32,085 nt of DNA from a virus. The position numbers and the translations under genes were made by a program. Where the stretch lies: IMG/VR virus record IMGVR_UViG_3300017706_000418, positions 1 through 32,085 of that record. One strand, given 5' to 3'. This document shows, one piece after another, positions 24,376-32,052 of this stretch (positions are counted from its first letter, which is position 1; every line of letters starts with the position of its first letter). Under the pieces are notes generated by a model. That model saw only the letters and a list, made by a program, of their open reading frames with translations. It was not told the DNA's origin and made no database searches.

Positions 24376-26038
24376 CGTCTGGTACTCCTGTGTCCCCACC
24401 TAGATCGGCATCGCCACCGTCTGCTGGTAGATCATCTAATCCTTCGTCACCGGCATTCTCTGCTCCTACATCTGTAGGTTCAAAACTATCTACGTCTGAG
24501 CCTCTTAGACCCATTCCGCCTAAGTCGCCTGTTGCCGATCCGGCTGGCTTGTTACCAGCTTGATTTTCTTCTTTCCACATTCTTTCATTCTCAACCATTT
24601 CTTCTTCGTTAAGTCCCAAGTATCTTTGAAGTATAAATCTCTTAGATAAGTATGGAACTGCTTCAATAGAACTGAATAGGTTTGCCTTTTGAGCATCAAT
24701 TTCAATGTTTCTATATTGTGAGAAACTTTGTGGTTCAGTAAATGATAAATTAAATAAACTAGCACTAACATCTAGTCCTCTGTGCTTACAGAATAATTTA
24801 AACTCGTGGTCTAATGTTTGTTGTAGTGTTAGTTGTAATCTTTCGCAATACTTTGCAAAACGGAATTCTTGGATCATTGCAGTACCAATACGTCCATCAT
24901 TAAACGCCGCAATACCGTCTTCACTTCCAGTAGGAAGGTACGATGTTGGTACACGAAGTCCACGCATTAACTTGTTATTAAAGTACTTTAAATCATCAAT
25001 CTCACCAAGGTTTTCACCGCCTGGTAATACTTCAACTTTAGATCCACGTCCTTCTGCTGTTTGGGCAAAGAAGTAATCTTCCATAATTGATAATGGGTTA
25101 TATGAAGCGTCAACAACTTTTGTACCACCACCACTCATATTTGGAATACGTGTTTGGTGTACTTCGTTTTTAACTCTTTCCACAAAGCCCATTGCCTTGT
25201 GTGCTGGCATGTTACCAACATCAATATAAAATACTCTACGTTCTGGTGCACGTTGTACACGATAGATAATAATACTATCTTCTAATAATTCTTTTTGTTT
25301 GTATACTTTAAATACTGGTTCTAGTATACTGTCACCAAATGGCCAGTTACTGTTCATTCCGTCACTTAAACTAACATGTACTATATGTTTTGAATCTACT
25401 GCAAACTCTGAATTTTGTCCGCCTGATGAATTTGGTGTTACAATTCCTGCATTTCCTTTGCCAACTGTATAACCTGTTGTTGGATTTACCGCAGTTGCAT
25501 CAGAATGTTTTTTAGTATCAGTTGCAACCATGTCTTGTAAATTAAGTGCAATATTTTTAATAATGTACTGATCAATTTCTCTGCCTTCGCTTTCGTTAAC
25601 AATAGCTTTGGCAACATCGCCCGGTTGTACAAATATAAGTTTATATGTTTCTGGATCTCTAATAAAAAACTGATCACCGTATTTGATACATGATCTAAAC
25701 ATAGTAAATATTCTACGTTCGAGATTATTAATATTAACCCATTGTCTTAGTGTGGTTTCTAATGCAGTTACTTCCGAATCTGTTGGGCTTGTTTTGTAAT
25801 TAATTTCAAAAGGCAAACTTGATTCTGGATCTAATTGTGTACTAAATTCTGCAATAGTATCTAATGCCGCATTAATTTCACTGTCTTGATCCATTTGATC
25901 ATACTGTGTATAACGCTCAATACGATTTGGTTGGCCCGAATATACTTCTGGTAACCAACTTTGCCAGCGGTTTGTTTTAGCATTACCACTGCTACTGCCA
26001 GATGGGTCGTATTTTGTAAAGTGTTTTTTCCAACTCAT
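24365..26038 (-). CDS. gp20: Portal vertex protein gp20-like
   Basis: A 557-residue portal protein of the T4 gp20 family, the dodecameric ring at the head vertex through which DNA is packaged. Diagnostic stretches are ERYTQYDQMDQDSEINAALD (41-60), RSCIKYGDQFFIRD, RVQRAPERRVFYIDVGN, VEVLPGGENLGEIDDLKYFN and the RVPTSYLP block. Length is close to T4 gp20 (524). The acidic Gly-rich C-terminus (GDADLGGDTGVPDDAI) is variable in the family. AAGG lies upstream of the ATG. It begins the head module behind the late promoter at 26063. Confidence 0.94.
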   Translation of the reverse strand: MSWKKHFTKYDPSGSSSGNAKTNRWQSWLPEVYSGQPNRIERYTQYDQMDQDSEINAALDTIAEFSTQLDPESSLPFEINYKTSPTDSEVTALETTLRQWVNINNLERRIFTMFRSCIKYGDQFFIRDPETYKLIFVQPGDVAKAIVNESEGREIDQYIIKNIALNLQDMVATDTKKHSDATAVNPTTGYTVGKGNAGIVTPNSSGGQNSEFAVDSKHIVHVSLSDGMNSNWPFGDSILEPVFKVYKQKELLEDSIIIYRVQRAPERRVFYIDVGNMPAHKAMGFVERVKNEVHQTRIPNMSGGGTKVVDASYNPLSIMEDYFFAQTAEGRGSKVEVLPGGENLGEIDDLKYFNNKLMRGLRVPTSYLPTGSEDGIAAFNDGRIGTAMIQEFRFAKYCERLQLTLQQTLDHEFKLFCKHRGLDVSASLFNLSFTEPQSFSQYRNIEIDAQKANLFSSIEAVPYLSKRFILQRYLGLNEEEMVENERMWKEENQAGNKPAGSATGDLGGMGLRGSDVDSFEPTDVGAENAGDEGLDDLPADGGDADLGGDTGVPDDAI

Positions 26039-26062
26039 AATGTGTGCCTTTTATTGTATTTG

Positions 26063-26070
26063 TATTTATC
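26063..26070 (-). promoter_or_regulatory. T4-type late promoter (GATAAATA) for portal
   Basis: Minus-strand GATAAATAC 24 bases before the portal start, just after the stop of the 715-residue gene. Confidence 0.7.
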
Positions 26071-26077
26071 CATAATC

Positions 26078-28225
26078 TTATTGATGATGTTGTCTAGCTT
26101 CATTGAATGATGTAATCATATCATTTCTGTTTAGTAGAATTTGTCTATCTTCGTGTACTTTTATTTGTTTTTTAATAGCTTCTTCTTCCAATCTAGCATT
26201 TTCCATCATTTTTTCTAATAAATCAGGTCTACTTGCCGACATTTTATTGTTAATTATACGTTCTTTTATTACATCTGTCAACCTATCTTTTAATTCAGGA
26301 TAAGAAAGTTCAGATAACTGAGCTTGCAGAGGATCCCTTATTTCGTTTGGTAATACATCGTTTTCGGGATCAGCGTTGTTATTTACTGTTGATGCTGGAG
26401 TAACAGTGTTGTCGTTAGGATAATCAAGAATATCTACGGCATTATTCAATGCAGTATTACCAGCTGCTTTTTGATTTTCAGAATACTCTTCTACATTATT
26501 AATGTCGTCTATTTCTACGTTTGCTGCATCGTTGGTAACACTTTCTGCTGCATCAATACTACCTTCGGTACTTATTGTAGGTTTATCATCTGTATAGTCT
26601 CTCAGCATTCCACTTAAAAAACTAGAACCATCTGAAATCATACTTGTTGCAAATTCTAATGATTCAGCCATGTTTTGCATATCTAATGTAATGGCTTCTT
26701 GTGCAGTTAAAAATGCTTTTGACATATCATTCATTGCAACAACAGCCGTACCAGATTCTTTATAGTGTGTTTTTAATCTGTTTGATTCTGCTTCTAGGTC
26801 AGATCCTGAAAGCCCTTTCATGTTTATCATTATCTCTTCTACAGTTGCAAGTGCGTCTTGAACTTTTCCACCAATTGTTCCTACGGATTGTGAGGCAAAT
26901 TGTCCTTTGCGATTGAAATCTTCAATTATATCAAAAATCAAGTTAGCTGAAACTTCGCCACCATTTGCTTCTGCATTTCTTACTGCATCGTTAATTTGGT
27001 CTAATGCATCAGGTCCAATTGCTTCAAATATTGCTATTGCTTCTTGATCAATCGCTGCCAATATTGGTGTAATATCAAAATCTTGCATATTTCCAGAGTA
27101 CTGTGCAGTTGCTCTTTGAAGTGCTAGTAGTGTATTGTCTATAAAGTTTGAAGGACCCATACCAGTAAACAAAGACAGTTGTTCTGCTAATTCTCTTACA
27201 ACATTAGCCGTATCTACTTTTCCTCGTTCTTCTAGTGTTCTTAATCCTGCCGCTATCATTGGATCACTTACTGCTCCTAGCATTCTGTTCATAGCTTCAC
27301 TTCTCGATAAGGCTGTTAGGTTTGCTACTGCACCTGCTTCCATTACTAGGTTTGTAAAACTAGATTCTAGGGCGCCGCCTCCGTCTGCTAATCTTCTATC
27401 CAATGCACCTGTTAAACGTTGAGATTCAATAAATCCTGCATACGTGTTTAATAATTCTTTATTTGTTAATCCTAAATCTCCAAGGTCATCTACATTATAT
27501 TCTAATCGCTTGAATAAGCTCATCATTACTTTAGAACCTTGAGAAACATCTCCTCCCAATCCGACCATTGTTCCGCCAAAGTTAGAAATTGTTTCCGAAA
27601 AGGTTTTATATGTTATACCCAACTTAAAGGCATCAGTATATAATTGATTAAATGTATCAGCAGTCTCAAAAACAACTGCACCACTGTCTATCATACTTTT
27701 TTGTACTTCTGCAAATTGTTCAAACTTGGCTGCATTCCAACCTGCCCACGCTAAACCAATATCCACAGCAACGTTCATCATTTGCTTTCCTGTGGTCTTC
27801 ATGAATTTTTTAAATGGACCTAGTTCTGTAGTTGCATCAGATAATTTACCATTAGATCCTTTTAGTTTGTTTACTACTGTTTCTGTAACTTTTACCATAC
27901 TAGTCAATGGCTTCTCTGAGTCACCAAAGAATCCTGCGGTATCTCTTACCATTTCAGCACCTTTTACTAATAAACTTGTTCTTGCTTTACCTTCTTTTTG
28001 GTTTACATCTGCATTGTTTACACCAATTTGTGTATTTGTTTTAACTGCGTCAATTATGTCATCATCAAGGTCTTTGTTCTTTTTTACTGTACCTAATAGT
28101 TTGCTAGTAAGTTTTACAGCATTAGCTGATTGATTTGATAAGGATTGTAATGTAACTTCAGTTGCCCATGCAGGAACTTCAATAGCCGCATCTCCTACTG
28201 GTATGTTATATTTTTTATCTGCCAT
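26078..28225 (-). CDS. Large virion-type protein, paralogue of its upstream neighbour (tape-measure-like?)
   Basis: A 715-residue, mostly helical protein with no enzyme motif. It shares two blocks with the 665-residue neighbour: WATEVTLQSL near 19-28 (neighbour WASEETLQKL) and SGAVVFETADTF..LGITYKTFSE near 180-210 (neighbour FGAVVADLDHW..LGMAIKDFEE). They are therefore likely old paralogues. Long helical proteins next to a baseplate gene suggest a tape-measure or internal virion role, but this is inference. Its start overlaps the neighbour's stop by one base (TAATG), implying coupled synthesis in similar amounts. The C-terminal 100 residues are a charged coiled coil. T4 has no obvious equivalent at this position. 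Confidence 0.6.
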   Translation of the reverse strand: MADKKYNIPVGDAAIEVPAWATEVTLQSLSNQSANAVKLTSKLLGTVKKNKDLDDDIIDAVKTNTQIGVNNADVNQKEGKARTSLLVKGAEMVRDTAGFFGDSEKPLTSMVKVTETVVNKLKGSNGKLSDATTELGPFKKFMKTTGKQMMNVAVDIGLAWAGWNAAKFEQFAEVQKSMIDSGAVVFETADTFNQLYTDAFKLGITYKTFSETISNFGGTMVGLGGDVSQGSKVMMSLFKRLEYNVDDLGDLGLTNKELLNTYAGFIESQRLTGALDRRLADGGGALESSFTNLVMEAGAVANLTALSRSEAMNRMLGAVSDPMIAAGLRTLEERGKVDTANVVRELAEQLSLFTGMGPSNFIDNTLLALQRATAQYSGNMQDFDITPILAAIDQEAIAIFEAIGPDALDQINDAVRNAEANGGEVSANLIFDIIEDFNRKGQFASQSVGTIGGKVQDALATVEEIMINMKGLSGSDLEAESNRLKTHYKESGTAVVAMNDMSKAFLTAQEAITLDMQNMAESLEFATSMISDGSSFLSGMLRDYTDDKPTISTEGSIDAAESVTNDAANVEIDDINNVEEYSENQKAAGNTALNNAVDILDYPNDNTVTPASTVNNNADPENDVLPNEIRDPLQAQLSELSYPELKDRLTDVIKERIINNKMSASRPDLLEKMMENARLEEEAIKKQIKVHEDRQILLNRNDMITSFNEARQHHQ

Positions 28226-30222
28226 TATATTGCTCCCTCATTTTTTGCTGCTTCAAACTCGTTTTCTTTTTCTTCTAACCTAATTAGATATTCTTTTGAC
28301 AGTCGTAAATCATCTACTAACGCTAGATATCTTTGTTCTAATATAGCTATTTGTTGTTCTGTTGCTTCTTCTCCAGAAATTGTTTCACCGTCTTCATTTA
28401 CATAATCTGGTCTTATAACTTTATCACGTAAAGTTGGTTTACCTTCAGCATCTAATATAATATTATTATCATTATCTGTTTCGTAAAGTAAACCTCTGTT
28501 GCCGTCAATCTCTCCTTGTAATTCATCTATTTCTACTTTTATCATGTTCACTGTAGCAACTATATTAGTTTCGTTTACTTCGGCTAATCTTTTTTGCATT
28601 TGACTTTCCATTAGCTCTGCAACACCTTCGTCCCATTTAGTAGTATCTCCATAAAATGCTCTACTTACTGCTCTGCCAAAGCTCATGACACCGTCTGTTA
28701 GCATACCAAATCCATGTCCCATACTAGAAAATCCTGGTGTTAATAATTCTTGTGCATTTTGAAATGCAACTGCCATATTATTCATTACTTCTATACTAGT
28801 GTCAGCACTATCGGCCAAGTTAGCAAGAAAATCACTGCTCATGCCATCCAAGTCTGCTCGTAAAAATTCAGAACCACCGGCAGCACTTTTTGCCTGTGCA
28901 ATCATGTCATTGTATTGTTTAATTACATCACTATTGCCTTCTTTTAAAAAAGGTGCGTCTCTTAAAATTTTATATACTTCTCTATATGCTTTTGTTGTTT
29001 CTTCTTCAGTTTTAAATTGACCAGTGCCTGCCTTTTCTATAAAATCAATAATTTCTGGTGCTGCTCCTGGAGCCGATTGTAAAATCGCTAAAAAATTTTC
29101 ATCAATATCATTTGCAGCCGTTTCATCATATCTTAAATTAACAGTAAATCTTGCTAATATATCTTCCATTGTTTTTGCAAAGTCTGATCCCATCAATGCT
29201 TCGTTTAAAACTCTAATAGTACCATTTGCATCGTTGATATTTGCTGCCGCTTCTTCGCCATATTTTTCAGCAATTAGATCTGCATTTTGCCTTAGTCCTA
29301 ATCTCATCTGAACATTTGTTCTTGCTTCGTCTCTAAGCCTAAGTGCTTCTTCTCGTTGCATACCAAATGCATTGGCAGTAAACAACGCAAGATTATTTGC
29401 TGATTTATATGAGTCTATTACTCTTTTTTTAGTTTGAGCATTTATAGAAGTAATTTCGCCAGCTTCAAATAACGTTTGTATTTCTTGTCCAATAAATCTT
29501 GTCTGGTCCTGTATTCCCATTCCAAAATCTCTAAAAGTTTTGTCTTGATCAATCTCTTTTGCAAATTCGGCCATTCTTAATGCACCTTCAAATGCACTAC
29601 CTTCTGCTTGCACGGCAAAGCCTTTTGTTTCAGTCATTACTTCTTCAAAGTCTTTTATAGCCATACCTAAATCTCGAGTTGCATATCTTAAATTAGTCCA
29701 ATGATCTAAGTCGGCAACTACTGCACCAAATTCAATTAGTCGTCGTGCTTGTTTTTCTTGTTCAGTTAATAATTTTGCAAATACTACACCAAATCCTGTT
29801 CCAACTACAAGAGGAGTACCTGCATGTCTGGCTACACCTTTTAATACTGCACCAAATTTTCCCAAACCAGAACCCATATTGGATATACCAATTCCTGCAT
29901 TTGCTAATAACTTAGCTGCTTCATGTGATAGTTCTGCTACTGCATTGGCTGGATTAGCATCAGCCATAATCCTTGTCAATGCTCCTTGACCAATAACCAT
30001 TGTTTTTATTGCTGCCATACCGGCCCTGTCAGCTTTACTTTGCCCTTGCTTGGCACTACGAGCCATTTCTTTTATTGCTGCTGCGTCTTTTTTACTTAAA
30101 ACAGCCGCAACTGTACCCATATTAATATTTTGTTCTTGCATATTACCATTTAATTTTTGCAGTGTTTCCTCGGATGCCCAAGGGTACATGCTATAAATTT
30201 GGTTAATTAAGTCTTGATCCAT
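28225..30222 (-). CDS. Large virion-type protein, tape-measure-like
   Basis: A 665-residue helical protein with an N-terminal YPWASEETLQKL motif (13-24), a glycine-rich hydrophobic stretch near 115-155 (GNxGIGISNMGSGLGKFG-like, then TPLVVGTGFGVVFAKLL), then long helices. It contains the GAVVADLDHW / LGMAIKDFEE blocks shared with the 715-residue neighbour, and ends in an acidic coiled coil. The mixture of long helices and one hydrophobic region is typical of tape-measure proteins, which set tail length and may enter the cell envelope, but T4 gp29 similarity is not visible. AGGA precedes the ATG; the late promoter is at 30279. Divergent from the gp26-like gene. Confidence 0.6.
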   Translation of the reverse strand: MDQDLINQIYSMYPWASEETLQKLNGNMQEQNINMGTVAAVLSKKDAAAIKEMARSAKQGQSKADRAGMAAIKTMVIGQGALTRIMADANPANAVAELSHEAAKLLANAGIGISNMGSGLGKFGAVLKGVARHAGTPLVVGTGFGVVFAKLLTEQEKQARRLIEFGAVVADLDHWTNLRYATRDLGMAIKDFEEVMTETKGFAVQAEGSAFEGALRMAEFAKEIDQDKTFRDFGMGIQDQTRFIGQEIQTLFEAGEITSINAQTKKRVIDSYKSANNLALFTANAFGMQREEALRLRDEARTNVQMRLGLRQNADLIAEKYGEEAAANINDANGTIRVLNEALMGSDFAKTMEDILARFTVNLRYDETAANDIDENFLAILQSAPGAAPEIIDFIEKAGTGQFKTEEETTKAYREVYKILRDAPFLKEGNSDVIKQYNDMIAQAKSAAGGSEFLRADLDGMSSDFLANLADSADTSIEVMNNMAVAFQNAQELLTPGFSSMGHGFGMLTDGVMSFGRAVSRAFYGDTTKWDEGVAELMESQMQKRLAEVNETNIVATVNMIKVEIDELQGEIDGNRGLLYETDNDNNIILDAEGKPTLRDKVIRPDYVNEDGETISGEEATEQQIAILEQRYLALVDDLRLSKEYLIRLEEKENEFEAAKNEGAI

Positions 30223-30252
30223 GCTATTCCTATTATATGGTATTTTAATTCA

Positions 30253-30260
30253 GATAAATA
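30253..30260 (+). promoter_or_regulatory. T4-type late promoter (GATAAATA) for gp26-like gene
   Basis: Plus-strand GATAAATAC 64 bases before the gp26-like start, interleaved with the divergent minus-strand promoter at 30279 so the two transcripts would overlap at their 5' ends. Confidence 0.7.
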
Positions 30261-30278
30261 CTATTGTATATATACTAC

Positions 30279-30286
30279 TATTTATG
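30279..30286 (-). promoter_or_regulatory. T4-type late promoter (CATAAATA)
   Basis: Minus-strand CATAAATAG 56 bases before the 30222 start. Confidence 0.6.
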
Positions 30287-30324
30287 GAAATCGTAATGTA
30301 AGTATATAATTGGAGACGTAAAAT

Positions 30325-31155
30325 ATGACAAACCCATTAATTCAAGCATATAGAAAACCTGCTTTGTACATACCATTACCAAGTAAAGGTGAGTTTTATG
30401 AAACAAAACCTAAACTTAGTATAGATGGCGAGCTGGCTGTATATGCCATGACAGCAAGGGATGAGCTTATAACTAAAACACCAGATGCTTTGTTTAACGG
30501 AGAAGCTACAATAAGCGTGATTAAAAGTTGTTGCCCTGACATTGATAATCCAAAAACAATGCCAGTTAGCGACTTACTTGTAATCTTAGTAGGGATTAGA
30601 CAAGCAAGCTATGGTAAAAATATTGAAATGGATGTTAAATGTCCAAAATGTGAATTTCAAAATCAACTTCAGTTAGATGCTAATATAATGTTAGCAAAGG
30701 CTAAATCTGAACCAATGGACCGAAGCGTAACATTGCCTAGTAACTTTAAAGTTGTATGTAACCCATACACACTAGAAGATAGAACTATGCTTCAAATTCA
30801 ACAAATTAAACAAAGTAAAATGATACAAGGATTAGCAAATGACAAACTTGATGATACTATGCGTCAAGAACTATTTGGTAAAACATTTGTTGAAATTGCA
30901 GAACTTACAGTTAATTTGATTACTAACAGTATTGTAAGTGTTCAAGGTAAAGAAACAGATTTAATCGAAGACAAAGAAATGATTCGCGAATGGCTACAAA
31001 CTATTACTAAAGCAGACTATGAATTGATCAAAGGAAAAGTAGAAACGTTAAGTGAAAGCGGATTAGAAACCGAATTCACTGCTAACTGTCAAAGCTGTGC
31101 TCATGAATGGAAAACTGGTGTAGACTTGGACATCGCAAATTTTTTCGGGGGCTGA
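30325..31155 (+). CDS. gp26: Baseplate hub protein gp26-like (zero-frame product)
   Basis: A 276-residue protein matching the T4 baseplate gp26 type of marine phages. The N-terminus YIPLPSKGEFYE (15-26) and AVYAMTARDELITKTPDALF (38-57) are the family signature (T4 baseplate protein family, recalled as PF12322). Two CxxC pairs, Cys106/109 (CPKCEF) and Cys255/258 (CQSCAHEW), probably bind one zinc. The family acts in assembly of the baseplate hub. GGAGA precedes the ATG. The zero-frame protein ends NFFGG at a TGA inside a frameshift signal; a share of ribosomes should shift to -1 and make a 351-residue form (see 31137-31172). Confidence 0.82.
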   Translation: MTNPLIQAYRKPALYIPLPSKGEFYETKPKLSIDGELAVYAMTARDELITKTPDALFNGEATISVIKSCCPDIDNPKTMPVSDLLVILVGIRQASYGKNIEMDVKCPKCEFQNQLQLDANIMLAKAKSEPMDRSVTLPSNFKVVCNPYTLEDRTMLQIQQIKQSKMIQGLANDKLDDTMRQELFGKTFVEIAELTVNLITNSIVSVQGKETDLIEDKEMIREWLQTITKADYELIKGKVETLSESGLETEFTANCQSCAHEWKTGVDLDIANFFGG

Positions 31156-31172
31156 TAGCTTCTCGTCAGCCC
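31137..31172 (+). promoter_or_regulatory. Programmed -1 ribosomal frameshift signal
   Basis: A slippery heptamer A_AAT_TTT (31137-31143), overlapping a second one T_TTT_TTC (31140-31146), is followed 5 bases after the first by a perfect 7-bp stem GGGCTGA (31149-31155) / TCAGCCC (31166-31172) with a 10-base loop. The zero-frame TGA lies in the stem. Slippage at either heptamer gives the same protein junction, ..DIANFFRGLIASRQ.. Confidence 0.85.
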
Positions 31173-31379
31173 GAAGAAGTAGTAGCACTAATAGAAAGTT
31201 ATAATAAAAACCTTAAAGCAATCGAAGGAAGTTACCTTGACGTGGTAATTCGCAGCGAAGGTGCATTCAGTTACCAGGACATAATGACTATGCCTGTTGA
31301 TGCTATTAAGTTATTAGTGGAACGTATGAATGCTAGAGTTGAGGATATTAACAAAGCCAGAAAAGGCCCTAAACGTTAA
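31146..31379 (+). CDS. Frameshift extension domain of the gp26-like protein
   Basis: A 77-codon segment in the -1 frame (RGLIASRQPEEVVALIESYN at the start, ending KARKGPKR) that continues the gp26-like gene. The open frame begins in the overlap, but the only early ATG (31107) has no ribosome site and would make residues that belong to the zinc region of the other frame, so independent translation is unlikely. The helical, conserved-looking sequence (SYQDIMTMPVDAIKLLVERMNARVEDI) indicates a real domain. The layout resembles the frameshifted tail-assembly chaperones of lambda (G/GT) and P2 (E/E'). It could correspond to T4 gp51 by neighbourhood, but I cannot show that. Confidence 0.75.
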   Translation, partial: RGLIASRQPEEVVALIESYNKNLKAIEGSYLDVVIRSEGAFSYQDIMTMPVDAIKLLVERMNARVEDINKARKGPKR

Positions 31380-31840
31380 TGACCCATTATTAGTTTGTAA
31401 TACTCTTTGGGCCAACTATCATAATATTTGGTATTATCGTGTAAGTGTTTACGCTTTAACAGAAGATCATCTGCACGTTGAATAAAAACACAATCAGTAA
31501 AATTCTTAACAAAATGACCACTTTGTCTTGTACTAGTAAAGTATAACAAGTGTGGATTCTTTTTTCTATACTCCTCGCAAATTTTTTCTATAGGAGTAAT
31601 ATCATCGATATCACCTAACCAAACAATTCCCATTTGGAATGTTTTATGATCAAAGTTATCCATTACTGTGATATCTGTTCTGCCATCGAGAAATTGTAAT
31701 GCTCTTTTAATTCTGGCACTTTTTGCATACGGACATACAGGATATCCATCATCTTTTAGGGGTTCAACTTGCTGTTCAGCAAACTGTAAAAATTTAGTCT
31801 GAAATTCGTCCAACGTCATATGTGGTTTATTTGCTTTCAT
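31376..31840 (-). CDS. Conserved phage protein, unknown function
   Basis: A 154-residue soluble protein starting MKANKPHMTLDEFQTKFLQF, with a VCPYAKSARIKRAL segment (35-48) and MGIVWLGDIDDITPIEKICE near 70-89. I do not recognise the family. No ribosome site precedes either the ATG at 31840 or the second at 31819; instead a 6-bp hairpin (31847-31861) ends 6 bases before the first, so translation may be controlled. It overlaps the frameshift extension gene tail-to-tail by 4 bases with no terminator between them. Confidence 0.7.
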   Translation of the reverse strand: MKANKPHMTLDEFQTKFLQFAEQQVEPLKDDGYPVCPYAKSARIKRALQFLDGRTDITVMDNFDHKTFQMGIVWLGDIDDITPIEKICEEYRKKNPHLLYFTSTRQSGHFVKNFTDCVFIQRADDLLLKRKHLHDNTKYYDSWPKEYYKLIMGH

Positions 31841-31846
31841 GTAATT

Positions 31847-31888
31847 GATGTCTACGACATCATCAGTTTCACAAAGCTAACGCTTTGT
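31847..31888 (-). other. Two leader hairpins before the 31840 gene
   Basis: GATGTC tac GACATC (31847-31861) and ACAAAGC taac GCTTTGT (31871-31888). Both are perfect stems with small loops, in the untranslated leader where a ribosome site would be expected. Confidence 0.5.
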
Positions 31889-31957
31889 TCACTGTTTATG
31901 CTTACGCTTCTTAATGTTAGTTAATTGTGATTTAAAGTAAACATTATGTCTTACTGC

Positions 31958-31965
31958 TATTTATG
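31958..31965 (-). promoter_or_regulatory. T4-type late promoter (CATAAATA)
   Basis: Minus-strand CATAAATAG 118 bases before the 31840 gene, giving an unusually long leader that contains the two hairpins. Confidence 0.55.
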
Positions 31966-32002
31966 TGATTGTAAGATGGTTACTTGGCAAGATATTTTAT
32001 TC

Positions 32003-32052
32003 ACACTTAGCCTACTACGGGCCAAGTGTAAAATGAGTTCTTGGCATAGAAC
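32003..32052 (-). other. Two stem-loops in non-coding right end
   Basis: ACACTTAGCC/GGCCAAGTGT (32003-32012 with 32020-32029) forms a 10-bp stem with one G-U pair only as minus-strand RNA. GTTCT/AGAAC (32037-32041 with 32048-32052) forms a second. Neither is followed by a U tract, so not a standard terminator. Both loops or arms contain TTGGC/GCCAA. From 31841 to 32085 I see no convincing gene. Confidence 0.4.

Noticed and set aside
24376-24399. GTG start adding eight residues to the small gene after the portal
   Set aside because: The ATG at 24375 has AGGAG at proper spacing; the GTG does not.
21897-24403. Plus-strand Ser-rich open frames opposite gp22 and the acidic core protein
   Set aside because: They are reverse readings of Glu/Asp/Lys-rich codons; known head genes occupy the minus strand.
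31107-31145. Independent ATG start at 31107 for the -1 frame
   Set aside because: No Shine-Dalgarno; the peptide before FFRG is an out-of-frame reading of the zinc region; the frameshift signal explains the frame better.
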